This document shows positions 48,292 through 60,916 of a stretch of 64,000 nt of DNA, in pieces. The position numbers and the translations under genes were made by a program. The notes beneath the pieces are model-generated. The model had not been told where the DNA came from, did not search any database, and saw nothing but the letters and a program-made list of their open reading frames with translations. The stretch spans positions 11,505,210-11,569,209 of the forward strand of contig NC_061068.1 in NCBI RefSeq assembly GCF_021917145.1, given 5' to 3'. Position 1 is the stretch's first letter. Every line of letters starts with the position of its first letter. Source of the DNA: Hypomesus transpacificus (Eukaryota > Chordata > Actinopteri > Osmeriformes > Osmeridae).

Positions 48292-50089
48292 CGTTTTCTC
48301 TTTCTCCATAAAGCATGTATGATTCCTTCCTAATGACCTCAAACCTTTTGATGTTGCTGTTGCAGTGTCAAAATGCATCCTTTAGGTGGCAACAAAGGTG
48401 TATGATTATAAACATTAAAGTATCATGATTTTAAGCCGGTTAACAATGTTCATCTATGCTACATTTCTTCCCAAAACATTATTGAATTGAAGTATTTGTC
48501 CTAGTATATTTCATTACTGTTATTTTCTATATAAATGAAGTTATATTTGCAATTGGGTAATCAGTGCATTTATCATTTTCTTTGAGATTTTTTGGTTTGA
48601 AAACTAAGCTGTAGAAAGTAGACATCGCCGTTGTTTAAGCTTCCTCTGAATCTAGCTGAGTAATGTCCATTTACATTATCTCATTGTAAAAACCTCAGTC
48701 ATACACTTGATGGGCGGGACTTCGCCGATGCAACCCACAGGAGTCTATAGTCTCTGTGCGTTGAAGCGTCAATGCATGAAACAACATCAGGCAGAAAGAT
48801 AACAAGCTCATGGCTCAGCAGCGACAGCTCAACTTCAAGGTCGACTCTGAATAGATGTAAACATCGACTTCGTATATTGACAAAGTAATAAACTATTCAC
48901 TGATCGGAGTTTAAGCAAAAGTTTGTGTCGACAAGCTTCCCTTTGTTTCTCTTTCTATCAGTCGTTTTTTCTTTTTCGGACTACAGTGTATTTGAAGATC
49001 TAATCACATGCAAACAGGTGATGGAACCAATAAAGTTTCAGGGTAAGGTAGGCTAATACAATTTGCTCTCTGTAACCTTTCTATAACTCCATTGTGTCAT
49101 ATAAATCCATATACATGTCACTAACTCGCTTGTAACATATTCTATTGAATTGTAGAATTGTAGAACTCGAACTGCGCATTAGTGACCACAATGCTGCATT
49201 TGTTTATAAGTTATCAAACCAGTGTTTTTTCTGATCATCTGACATTCACTGAATCTGTGCAACCCGGTATCACGCCAAAGCGTGACAAAACATCATGCAG
49301 AGAATGATTTTACTTATGAACGATATCACCTATATATCTCTCTCTCTATAATATATATAGTCTTAATGGTTAAAACGACAAACTTTAGGATCCTCTCTGT
49401 CCTCCATGACTCAAGTTTCCCAAGTCAACTTTGAATCATATGATGTATCTTCTAGCATGGCCTGACTTGTTAGTTGACCTCAGATGCTGGCCGTCTGCCA
49501 GTCGTTCGTCAGGTCTTTGTGCCTTGCTTACATCCCTCTGACAGAACAAACACTACATCAAGGTGTGGAATTGTTCTTCTTTGTGCCTTGTTGACACGAG
49601 GGGAATACGGGGATGGGGGGAGAGTTTCTGTTCCATTCTCTCTCTTCCCAATCTGTGGATGACGGGGCCATGTGACAGACCTGAAGAAGAAAGGAAGTGA
49701 ATAACCCCACTCGTGCACTTCTGTTGATCGGGGAATTACTGGATGCGAGATTCCGCTGGTACATGTATTTGAGTCCACTCTGCATTCATAAGTCGTGTTC
49801 AGTGTACATGTTCATGTCGTTATACGAGTCGTTTATCTTTTCAAAAGATTTCTACTGCAATTGAATAAGTATTTTAACGTCAGCATTGGTTGGGACTTGA
49901 TCTTAAGAAGACATGTCTTGTCTAATCAGCAGGTGCTGTACCTGGAAGGCCCCAGGGTCGTCTGTGTCTGTCTGTCTGTGTGTCTATCTGTCTGTGTGTC
50001 TGTGTGTCTGTCTGTGTGTCTACACAAAGTCTCAGCCTTGGTGCTGCATACCAGGATTAGTCTGGTATTCCAGAGCCTGCAGGTCAGGT

Positions 50090-50091
<2 letters not shown>

Positions 50092-50132
<41 letters not shown>

Positions 50133-50168
50133 ACTCGGGTGGAGTTGCTCCCCCCCCCCCCCCCCCCC
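50092..50168. repeat. Poly-G38 followed 19 bases later by a poly-C20 run
   Basis: G38 at 50092-50129, then a short unique piece, then about 20 C at 50149-50168 and CT repeats. The G and C runs are complementary and could pair into a hairpin. Confidence 0.9.
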
Positions 50169-51263
50169 CTCTCTCTCTCTCTCCCTCGGTAATTCAACTG
50201 TTTTCTCTCTCTGTGAGGTAATGGCAGGCAGGGGAGATTGTGGGGTGCTTATCAGAGTGCTGTGACTCAGAGATAAGTAGGGAGCCCTCCTTGGTGGAGG
50301 GTGAACCTGTGCAGGGTGCCTGCCCTCCTGGAACTGAGTGGCCACCTGCTGAGTGTTGTGGGAAACTCCTTATCTCTTTAGTTGTTCCTTATTCGTATTT
50401 TGGCTTTTCATTCATGGGACATTCTCTTCAGCCATACACTGAAATGTTTATTCCCTATTGAAAGTTACAAAATGTTGGCTGAATCGAAAGTAAGTCAACC
50501 AGAAAGCCTGGGGTATTTTTTTTACTGTACAGCTTTAAAGTGAAGTGAGAGTAAAATGTCCCTTTTATTTTCTTCCACAGAAACTAAAAGTCCATTGTAC
50601 TGTAGACGAACGCTATGACCCAGGCTGTACAGAAAAAGAGCATTTTCTTTTTAACTTAAATTAATATTAAAACACAATTGGATTGCACGACAATAGTTTA
50701 ATCTTGAACCTAGCACAAGGTTCACACTACATACTCTGTGACTGTCTGTTTGTGTGGGGAGTGACTGAGGAAGATAGCTGTGCTGGTTCCCATAGGAAAG
50801 TATCTGGAGAAGTATGTGGTGTCTCTGGTGATGAGCACTGTGGTCAGGTCTGGTCTGGTCAGACTCTTCCTGCCAGATGAAAGTAGGAGGGCGGGGTCTA
50901 CATGTGTCTGTCCCTGCCCCAGCGCAAGTACAGTGGCCATGTTGCACCCAGATGTGTCTGCCCTTGGTTCGAGCCGTGCATCGCCACGGCAACATGGAGA
51001 GGATTCAGCCCCTACAGTGCTCTTCTGGCCTCCAGCCAGAGGAGCCTTCTGCCTAAACACAGGGTTTCTGTTTGAACGGATCTGGCTGAAGGAAGGCCTG
51101 GTGCTCATTCACACTGATCCCAGTCTTCATCCATGACTTCTCGACAGTGAGCGACAGGCTCTGGCCAAGCAGATAAGCAAACATAATGGGAGGATAACGC
51201 TTGGCTCTGCCCCCCAGGCTCGGAGGCAGGACGGGCTTTATCCTCCCTGAATCTCAACATGAT

Positions 51264-51316
51264 AGAGAGAGATAGAGAGAGAGAGAGATAGAGAGAGAGA
51301 GAGGGGAGAGAGAGAT

Positions 51317-51356
<40 letters not shown>
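51264..51356. repeat. (GA)n/(GATA) compound microsatellite
   Basis: GAGAGATAGAGA units running into a perfect GA tract. Confidence 0.9.
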
Positions 51357-51359
<3 letters not shown>

Positions 51360-51502
51360 TGCAGAACAGATTATATCAGCACTCTTAGTTAAAACCTCAC
51401 CCCCTCCCACCGCTACCACCACCGAACAAGCCACTGGCAACTCCTCAGCATTGGAACATCAGTTTTCCTCCTGTTTACCAGTTATAGCCTGGGAGAGAGG
51501 AG

Positions 51503-51822
51503 GGAGGGTAGGAGCGGGGTGGTTGGTGATTGGCAGGGCTGGTTGGGAGGTGAGGGAGGGTAGGAGCGGGGTGGTTGGTGATTGGCAGGGCTGGGTGGTA
51601 GGTGAGGGAGGGTAGGAGCGGGGTGGTTGGTGATTGGCAGGGCTGGGTGGTAGGTGAGGGAGGGTAGGAGCGGGGTGGTTGGTGATTGGCAGGGCTGGGT
51701 GGTAGGTGAGGAAGGGTAGGAGCAGGGTGGTTGGTGATTGGCAGGGCTGGGAGGGAGGTGAAGGAGGGTAGGAGCGGGGTGGTTGGTGATTGGCAGGGCT
51801 GGGAGGGAGGTGAGGGAGGTGG
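51503..51822. repeat. 52-bp minisatellite
   Basis: About six units with the core GGGTAGGAGCGGGGTGGTTG followed by GTGATTGGCAGGGCTGG. Units differ by single bases and short variants. Confidence 0.9.
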
Positions 51823-52139
51823 GCAGGGGTATCGACCTCACTGCCTGGGAGGGACGATGGGAAGCCCTGGTCAGCCCAGCGCTAACAGCAGGTTGACACG
51901 AGGGGTAAATATACATGAGAAAGGGTTCCTTGACCCGCAGAAGGCAGGTGGAGGAGTGGAGATGAGAATTCTTATCACAATGAGAGATAAGAAATGTTTT
52001 ACTGGTATAGCTCACCAGCATTGTATGCAAGTGTGTGTGTGTGTGTGTGTGTGCGTGCGTGCATGTGTGTGTGAATTTGTTTATGTATCTATGCAGTTGC
52101 CATCTACACACAACATTGTCCCCCCACATCTCGAACCCA

Positions 52140-53220
52140 GACGGATCTAATTTTAGTAAGTAACATTTAGGGAGTCAAATGATGTAAATATTTGTTCAAG
52201 AATTTATGAGGTGACCTCACCTGGACTGTTATCAGCGTCTGATAAGTCTGGCACACTCAAGATAACTTAGGCCTGAGGTGCATTTTACTGATTAAAGTGT
52301 AGTCTACTTATAGCTTGCAGAGTACATACAAAAGTTTGGGTTTGAGGCCACAGTCACTTCAGAGCAGTAGCCGTGTTAGAGACACCATCTCTACTGTGAG
52401 CTCTTTCTCCAGACAGTGACTCATGGGTTCTGTTGTAAAGATGGACCAGCCTTTTCCCCTCCCCAGGGGGGATCTCTGCTCTAACCCAGCTGGATGGGCT
52501 AACTCAAGGGCTTTGTTGAGTCTACATCAGCCGTCCAGCCATGTATGTCACATCAGTGAGAACTGATGGAGAACTGAAGAATACATGGGTGTTAATGGGT
52601 TCAAACGGCAGTGTGTGTGTGTGTGTGTGTGTGTGGTACTCTGTGGCAGTAGTTACATGGAAGTCATGCTGTTTCCCTCTGTGGGGAAACGGAAGATGTG
52701 TGTTGTTGGAAAGAGTTAGAGCAGAGCTAAGGGCAGAGATCCCTGGGCTGGGAGGCTAACAGACTCATTACTCATTACTCACACACACACAAACACACAC
52801 ACACCATTAGACACACATACACATAGTCTTATGGGTCTAAAACTCGCACTAAACACACAGGCGCTCTCTACATCATGTTCTCGTGTGGGAATTGAACACC
52901 CAGATGGCTCTCATGTTGTGTTGTGTTGTGAGACCACTCCCTTTAATCCCTTAAACACAAAGAGCACACTGAAAGACATGCAAACATGCAGACATGAGCA
53001 TACACATGATATACTGCACACACACACCCCCACACACACACTAACACACACACACACACACACACACACCCGCACACACACACGCAAAACATTGAAGTCA
53101 CAAACAACCTTTCAATAATTCAGCACGTCTTGAAAAACAACATTCATAGCACTTCTGCCATTCTCTGTCCAGCATGTAAACTATTGGCCTGGGGCTGGGC
53201 CTTGGGATTGGCTAAAGCTG
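52140..53220. other. Gene-free spacer with GT and CA microsatellites
   Basis: GT tract near 52610-52635 and CA tracts near 52771-52805 and 53014-53085. No coding exon was recognised. Confidence 0.6.
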
Positions 53221-55079
53221 TTAGGGCTGGGCCTGGGGTTAGAGCTGTTTGGGTTAGGGCTGGGCCTGGGGTTAGAGCTGTTTGGGTTAGGGCTGGGCCT
53301 GGGGTTAGAGCTGTTTGGGTTAGGGCTGGGCCTGGGGTTAGAGCTGTTTGGGTTAGGGCTGGGCCTGGGGTTAGAGCTGTTTGGGTTAGGGCTGGGCCTG
53401 GGGTTAGAGCTGTTTGGGTTAGGGCTGGGCCTGGGGTTAGAGCTGTTTGGGTTAGGGCTGGGCCTGGGGTTAGAGCTGTTTGGGTTAGGGCTGGGCCTGG
53501 GGTTAGAGCTGTTTGGGTTAGGGCTGGGCCTGGGGTTAGAGCTGTTTGGGTTAGGGCTGGGCCTGGGGTTAGAGCTGTTTGGGTTAGGGCTGGGCCTGGG
53601 GTTAGAGCTGTTTGGGTTAGGGCTGGGCCTGGGGTTAGAGCTGTTTGGGTTAGGGCTGGGCCTGGGGTTAGAGCTGTTTGGGTTAGGGCTGGGCCTGGGG
53701 TTAGAGCTGTTTGGGTTAGGGCTGGGCCTGGGGTTAGAGCTGTTTGGGTTAGGGCTGGGCCTGGGGTTAGAGCTGTTTGGGTTAGGGCTGGGCCTGGGGT
53801 TAGAGCTGTTTGGGTTAGGGCTGGGCCTGGGGTTAGAGCTGTTTGGGTTAGGGCTGGGCCTGGGGTTAGAGCTGTTTGGGTTAGGGCTGGGCCTGGGGTT
53901 AGAGCTGTTTGGGTTAGGGCTGGGCCTGGGGTTAGAGCTGTTTGGGTTAGGGCTGGGCCTGGGGTTAGAGCTGTTTGGGTTAGGGCTGGGCCTGGGGTTA
54001 GAGCTGTTTGGGTTAGGGCTGGGCCTGGGGTTAGAGCTGTTTGGGTTAGGGCTGGGCCTGGGGTTAGAGCTGTTTGGGTTAGGGCTGGGCCTGGGGTTAG
54101 AGCTGTTTGGGTTAGGGCTGGGCCTGGGGTTAGAGCTGTTTGGGTTAGGGCTGGGCCTGGGGTTAGAGCTGTTTGGGTTAGGGCTGGGCCTGGGGTTAGA
54201 GCTGTTTGGGTTAGGGCTGGGCCTGGGGTTAGAGCTGTTTGGGTTAGGGCTGGGCCTGGGGTTAGAGCTGTTTGGGTTAGGGCTGGGCCTGGGGTTAGAG
54301 CTGTTTGGGTTAGGGCTGGGCCTGGGGTTAGAGCTGTTTGGGTTAGGGCTGGGCCTGGGGTTAGAGCTGTTTGGGTTAGGGCTGGGCCTGGGGTTAGAGC
54401 TGTTTGGGTTAGGGCTGGGCCTGGGGTTAGAGCTGTTTGGGTTAGGGCTGGGCCTGGGGTTAGAGCTGTTTGGGTTAGGGCTGGGCCTGGGGTTAGAGCT
54501 GTTTGGGTTAGGGCTGGGCCTGGGGTTAGAGCTGTTTGGGTTAGGGCTGGGCCTGGGGTTAGAGCTGTTTGGGTTAGGGCTGGGCCTGGGGTTAGAGCTG
54601 TTTGGGTTAGGGCTGGGCCTGGGGTTAGAGCTGTTTGGGTTAGGGCTGGGCCTGGGGTTAGAGCTGTTTGGGTTAGGGCTGGGCCTGGGGTTAGAGCTGT
54701 TTGGGTTAGGGCTGGGCCTGGGGTTAGAGCTGTTTGGGTTAGGGCTGGGCCTGGGGTTAGAGCTGTTTGGGTTAGGGCTGGGCCTGGGGTTAGAGCTGTT
54801 TGGGTTAGGGCTGGGCCTGGGGTTAGAGCTGTTTGGGTTAGGGCTGGGCCTGGGGTTAGAGCTGTTTGGGTTAGGGCTGGGCCTGGGGTTAGAGCTGTTT
54901 GGGTTAGGGCTGGGCCTGGGGTTAGAGCTGTTTGGGTTAGGGCTGGGCCTGGGGTTAGAGCTGTTTGGGTTAGGGCTGGGCCTGGGGTTAGAGCTGTTTG
55001 GGTTAGGGCTGGGCCTGGGGTTAGAGCTGTTTGGGTTAGGGCTGGGCCTGGGGTTAGAGCTGTTTGGGTTAGGGCTGGG
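53221..55079. repeat. 33-bp G-rich minisatellite, about 56 identical copies
   Basis: The unit contains GGGTTAGGGCTGGGCCTGGGG followed by TTAGAGCTGTTT. I read the whole array and saw no variant unit. Each copy has four G-tracts spaced by 2-3 bases, a canonical G-quadruplex pattern, and one telomere-like GGTTAGGG. Because 33 is a multiple of three and the unit lacks stops in three of the six frames, it creates open frames of over 650 codons on both strands. These are not genes. Confidence 0.98.
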
Positions 55080-55208
55080 GCGGATGGTTTGTAGTGGAGA
55101 GCAGACGATACATTGATCCTGGATCCATGAAATAAATATGACTGTTTGACCTGTCCACCCCACCCCCAGTCCAGTCTCTGATACTGGATATCCCCAAAGG
55201 AGAACACC

Positions 55209-55209
<1 letters not shown>

Positions 55210-55247
<38 letters not shown>
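55210..55247. repeat. Homopolymer of 38 C
   Basis: Uninterrupted C38, 130 bases after the end of the 33-bp array. Confidence 0.95.
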
Positions 55248-55916
55248 AGCTACTCATGTCATCCTCTGCGGTGTGAAGAGAGACGTTCTAAGACAGGAAC
55301 ATGAGAACCGAGGATCTGACCGGGAGCTGGGATGCGCCGACTGATGCTGGGAGGGGAGGGCAGCTCCACATAATACACAGTTCAGGTGCATGAGAGCAAA
55401 CAGAACTCTTTCACCTTTGTCTCTGTGTGTGTGTGTGTGCGTGCACACGTACGTACACAGCCAAACACGGGGCACAGTAGAGGGAGACAGATACCAATCC
55501 TACTTCCCTGGTCTGGCTCTGTGACAGTCTCCAGAGGAAGACAAAAAGAGGTTTGTTTTCTTTCTTCATGTTTCTCTCCTCATAATCCCTTCGCTGTTCC
55601 AGTGATATATACAGTAGAGTGCTCCTGTCTGTTCTTTGATTCCACTGAGCTGTTATCTGCTGCTGTATGCTGTATATACCATCGATGTTTAATATGTTTT
55701 AGTACAATACTAATAACTATGTTTCAGTTGAATGTTAGCCATGAGTGTGTAACGTTTTGGATGGTGACTGAGGGTGTGGTGAGACATGGAGAGGTACTGT
55801 ATAGTTGTACCTGGATAGGTGAGTTACCGTGGTAACGGCCTGGCAAGGGGATGAGGTCAGCCATCAGAGAGGATGCAGCTGTACGGATAGGAGGGGCAGA
55901 TGGGGGGGTATGTCAG

Positions 55917-56110
55917 TAGAGGGGAGGGGGGTGGGTGTGTGTGTTAGTAGAGGGGAGGGGTGTGTGTGTGTGTTAGTAGAGGGGAGGTGTGTGTGTGTGT
56001 GTGTGTTAGTAGAGGGGAGGTGTGTGTATGTGTGTGTGTTAGTAGAGGGGAGGTGTGTGTATGCGTGTGTGTTAGTAGAGGGGAGGTGTGTGTGTGTGTG
56101 TATGTGTGTC
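55917..56110. repeat. GT-rich minisatellite (TTAGTAGAGGGGAGGTGTGTG units)
   Basis: About six units of roughly 30-35 bases, each TTAGTAGAGGGGAGG plus a variable GT run. Confidence 0.9.
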
Positions 56111-56199
56111 AGGAGTGTGTGTGTGGGGAGGGGGAAGGGGGGCTGGTTTTCCTGTTGCAGGTAGAGTGAATTGTCTGTCTCTCTTTCTCTTCTCCAATT

Positions 56200-59100
56200 A
56201 TCTACCTTGACAAAATGTGTTTTTCTCTTCGCTCACACGGTTACAAAAATAAAATAGAGAAAATATAGCTCTCTTTGATTGCTTTGGTTAAAAGCATATC
56301 TTTGGTGGAATATTGTCTTGGTCTACATAATGGACGTTTACCGTAGTTAATTTGCAGCATGGTTCAAATGAAAACCAACATTCATGCCAAGACTGAGTGC
56401 TGTCAAGCTGCCATTTCATGTGATGGTGTTTGCTATTTATAGACCTGGGGGGCCGAGACTAGCAATCAGCAGAGGAGTGCTTTAATCTTATAATTATACA
56501 TAGATAGATACACACCAATCCCTTCTCCCATGAACACATGGGCCACGCTCAAAGTATACTTACAGCTTTTGGCCACTGGGTGGGGCTAGAGTTCATTGTC
56601 AGGAAGAGTTTAGACAGACTGCAAGCTGCTATTGTAGCATTCTTTTGTCTACTGGAACCCGACTCTCCAAAAACCTCCTATGGCAAGTGCTGGGTGGTGT
56701 TTTGTTGATCATGACTTGATTCATCTTAATTTCTTGAAGTATTGAAGTAGTAAAATTATTATGTATCATTTAGTCAGCTGGTAGATTAGCCGGTATAAAT
56801 AGAGAAACATGGGGAGACGTGGAGCGAGAGAGATAAAGAGCGAGAGACCGTGAAAGTGGTCATAAAAGCAGAGCTTTCCCGATGATGACTCACATAGTAG
56901 CCCTGTTGATTAAAGTCATTAAATCTGAATCCTTATATGGTCATTTCCTGCTGGGGTCTTTGGGGACCCTGTCCATCAGTTTTTTTTTTTTACTGCAATA
57001 ATGACGGCTCATATTACATCCTCCAGCCTACATGAATCAAGTACCTTCACATTTATTTGAACTCTTAAAATAGCCATGATTTTTTCTCTGAGATAAACCT
57101 AAAACCATGCTTTATTCAGCATCATTGTGTGCTGTAGGACCGGGCCATCAGATGATGGGCTCTCTTGATCAGCCAGTCATGTCTGTTTCCACAGCAACCA
57201 CCGACCAACACAGGCCTTGGCGGTCAGTCGCTATGGTGTCAAGGCACACAGCACGGAGATGAAATCTCGGACTCTGTATTTTTAGACAGCCGTTGCTCAG
57301 CATGGGGTCGCTGGAAGGGATTTGAGGATGTCGGAGAGGTGTGGGTTGAGGGTCCATTTCCAGGCTGGTTATCTGAGAGGATGCGAGTTATCAATATGTG
57401 CACCACAGCGTCTTTGCCCAGCTTGACCTTATCTCTGGCCACTACCAGGCACTGACCCCTGGGGCTGTGGGAAAGACCCTGAGCATGATAAGGCAAGGGT
57501 CAAGACGAACACACATATTACATCACACACAAACACACACACACACACATAAACAAAAACATGAGTGAGAGTGCGAATGTAAGTGTACAGGATACTACAT
57601 GTGTGTGTATCTACATGTATTATATATAGTATATAGTGTGGGTGTGTGTTTGTGTGTGTGCTGGCTAAAGATTGTGCAATGAGGCCACCAGTGCTGAGAG
57701 GCAGCAGGATAGGGAAGGGAGGGAGGAGTCCATCAGCTACCCAACACAAACCATCTGAAGAATGCCAGGGCTCTAATCCTCCTGTGGAGAGGCTCAACGG
57801 GATCAAACACAAGAAGGAAACAGACAAATAAGATACACTTTTACCTCTTGCTGAAGATAAAAGTAAGCTCTAATGCCAAACACTAAGTGGTGTATCCCTT
57901 GTGCCGTGCTGTGTGTGCAGTGCTGTGTTTGCACGTGTGTGTGTTTGCACCTTCATTCTGCGGAGGATGTTTCCAGCAGTAAGGAGGTCAATCTCAGAAG
58001 ACAAGACACACATACATCCACACAGACGTGCTGGAGCATCTGCCTGCTTGGTATCAGGAGCAGCCTGGTGAGAGGATCTCTGGAATGTTGGAATGCCGAG
58101 GATACTGGGTCGTTTCAGACACGGGACATTCTTTGCTCTGCGTCCTTGTTTAGCAAAGTCCTATCCTGAACACATAGACCAATCGCTGTCCCCCACAGGA
58201 GCCAAGGCATCTGGCTGTTCAACAGGTTCTCAAATGGTCTCCACTAGAGCCTGCCAGACTAAGCCATGAAAGGCTCAAGACCATAGGATTCTGGCCTAGA
58301 GGATGGGGTGGGCCTCTCCAGAAAGCTCAGCTGGTTTAATGGTTAACTCAGTTGTTTTCTATCATGAGCAACTGTGACTGCTACGTGGGTTGAGCACGCT
58401 CTGACACACTCATCTCCCTCCCTCCCCCTCCCTAGCTGATTTCACTCTACTGTGAGCCCCCCAAACCAGCCATTTGAAGTCTCTGTCATCCTGTCTGCCT
58501 AAATGGTCTGTGACTCACCGTGGGTTTAAGTGCATTGGTGGAATCCTCATTTTTTACAAGGCTTTGAAGAGTCACCATGCCAGGGGTCCACTTTGACATC
58601 AGTTGACTCTAATCACCTGGCCCATTAGCCGCAGGTAATAGTATGAAGCTAGGAGATGAGGGAAGTTCACATGAACATGGGGGATTATGTCAATGTCAAT
58701 TATTGGACCCAATGATGTAACCCCATTTAAGGAAGTCAACACATTAAATTGACCTGGATATAGGTTTTCTTTGGCAGAAAGATTTTGTGTAATAGTCATG
58801 TGTTGTGTATTGTGAGTGTTGTGGACATCCTGACATCCCTCAGCAAAGCACGAGAGTGCACATGCTCAGTTGGAAAGGTTTAGTGTCAGGTTTGGTACCT
58901 GGCCTGATCAGGTAGTTTGATAAGGTCGTTTCATGCAACTATTGAGATGCAGCCTCCACTGAAAGGCCGGGGGTGGAGGTGTGGCGAGGGTCATTTTCGT
59001 AATCTGCCCCAAGTGTTTCTTATTTATTTAATGTTACAAATTTGGAGTTTGAAATAAGACATGCATGTGCAGTAGCTTAAATAAATACCAACTATACAAT

Positions 59101-59292
59101 TCAAACTTATTACTTACTTAACTATATTTAAAATAATATTCTCAGAGTGAATGATAAGCAAAGCTTTACAGTTGACTTTAAAAACTCTAACCATATACAC
59201 ATTTTTTTGTTCAGGATTCACGCACGGGTCATCCACAGTAACTCACCCACAATGAACTAAACCCACACATCATTATCAAACTACTGTAGTAA
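56200..59292. other. Gene-free stretch left of the GT92 pseudogene
   Basis: No recognised exon or mobile element. Contains a short CA tract near 57521-57550. All open frames are under 135 codons and low in complexity or random. Confidence 0.5.
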
Positions 59293-60400
59293 TTAACCTT
59301 GTTTCCCTATGTTCTTTAAGACCTTCTTAACAGTTGGCACAATATAATCCCCCAAATCCCAAAGTTTTTGGTCAAGTATCAACTGATTATTGGTCAGTCC
59401 CTCATTTTGAGCTTCTTTGACCTGAAAGATCTTATATACTTCTGCCTGAAACCTTGACAGTCTCACCGTATTTCTGTAGAACTTCAAACATGGCCACCTG
59501 GAGCACAGGTCTGGGATTGACCACCATCTTGTGGCTCCTGAAACTGCTGTCCTGGACAGGTTCTCTGTAGACATGTTCCAGGAGGTCATTCCACTGTCCA
59601 CTGAAAGGCCCCTTATCGTGTTTCAAAACTGGTGGCTCAAATAATACCTCGGCCTCTACCTGGAACACAGAGGCCCCTGGATGCTGCTCCTGCAGGTGAC
59701 TCACGAGCTGCTGCAGTGACAAATGCTGGTATGGGACTGAGAGCTGGTCCACATCAGCCAGGAGCACCTACTGAGAGCTGGTCCACATCAGACAGGAGCA
59801 CCTACTGAGAGCTGGTCCACATCAGCCAGGAGCACCTACTGAGAGCTGGTCCACATCAGCCAGGAGCACCTACTGAGAGCTGGTCCACATCAGCCAGGAG
59901 CACCTACTGAGAGCTGGTCCACATCAGCCAGGAGCATGTACTGAGAGCTGGTCCACATCAGCCAGGAGCACCTACTGAGAGCTGGTCCACATCAGCCAGG
60001 AGCACCTACTGAGAGCTGGTCCACATCAGCCAGGAGCATGTACTGAGAGCTGGTCCACATCAGCCAGGAGCATGAACTGAGAGCTGTACATGTTTCTGTA
60101 CTCGTTCATAACACTTATTTGTCCATTGATAGGAATGTCCCCTTCAAGCTCTTCGGGCTTCCATCCAGTGGAGGGGTTGAGGAACTTGGTTATGTGCCAG
60201 GGGACAATCTGCAGGGAGCCCTCATGAACATAGTACTGGAGAACCTTTTCCATGTCAAGGCTACAGCCAGTGAAGTAGAGAAACACCTTCTGCACTCAGA
60301 ACAGCTTGTAAAACTCCATGGTCTGGACAAACTGCAGAATGTTACTATAGTTACCAAACATACTTGACATGCACACAATGAGGAATAACAGAAAATCCTC
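59293..60400 (-). pseudogene. Glycosyltransferase family 92 (DUF23-like) pseudogene
   Basis: Minus-strand segments in order: FGNYSNILQFVQTMEFYKLF, VQKVFLYFTGCSLDMEKVLQ, LQIVPWHITKFLNPSTGW, MNEYRNMYSSQFMLLADVDQ, then LLEHVYREP, HKMVVNPRP, QKYGETVKVS and, in another frame, NNQLILDQKLWDLGDYIVPT to a normal stop at 59293-59295. The order matches the family's catalytic domain, including the DxD metal site (DVD). Breaks: TGA at 60296-60298 where the family has Gly; a 34-bp tandem array inside the DVD coding segment giving a stop at 60026-60028; loss of two residues in the usual NECIYRNMY; and a frameshift near 59455. Intact relatives are Golgi-type glycosyltransferases. The 5' part beyond 60400 was not recognised. 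Confidence 0.85.
59737..60086. repeat. 34-bp tandem array made from GT92 coding sequence
   Basis: Ten full 34-bp units plus ten bases (CTGAGAGCTG start, GTCCACATCAGCCAGGAGCA core). On the minus strand each unit encodes LLADVDQLS, the DxD segment of the pseudogene. Units differ at one to three bases. Confidence 0.97.
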
Positions 60401-60791
60401 CTCTTTTCTCTCATGCAGACATCTTTAGATGCTTTGAACCCTTTACTGGTGTCAGAGTGTCCTCGACCAGTTGACCAGGGCAGGTGTCGAGAGAAGGAGA
60501 GATGTAAGGCTCAATGTTTGAATTGGGTTGGATGTTTCTGAAGACCAGCCATGTCCCTGTGATGCACAGACCTGTTTTCCAAATCCTCCACATTGTTTGG
60601 TCCATGTTTGCCAGTCCCATAGACCTTGCCGCAGGACAAAAGAGTGTAGAGTGTGTAGAACAAAGAGTGTACAGATATAATGTGGAAGGAAACAGAACAT
60701 ACAAAACTAGGTGTACTACGACTTCATTTCTATTGAAATATTGCATTTTGAAGGAGAGAGGCTTCGTTACAGTCATAAACATGAAAGAAGT

Positions 60792-60913
<122 letters not shown>

Positions 60914-60916
60914 TTA

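Larger units (their letters stand above)
48310..51490. other. Gene-poor stretch right of il17rd
   Basis: No recognised coding exon. A GC-box-like GGGCGGGAC at 48712-48720 lies 300 bases before a short ATG-started segment ending at a GTAAGG donor (49021-49043), a possible first exon of the next gene. Homopolymer runs lie at 50092-50168 and a GA tract at 51264-51356. Confidence 0.4.

Noticed and set aside
53221-55079. CRISPR-like array
   Set aside because: The units are contiguous with no unique spacers, and the genome is eukaryotic. The same applies to the arrays at 43996, 51503, 59737 and 63299.
53130-55210. Open frames of 654, 688 and 660 codons on both strands
   Set aside because: They are the direct product of a 33-bp tandem repeat without stops. 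The proteins are pure 11-residue repeats in several frames at once, with no splice or start evidence.
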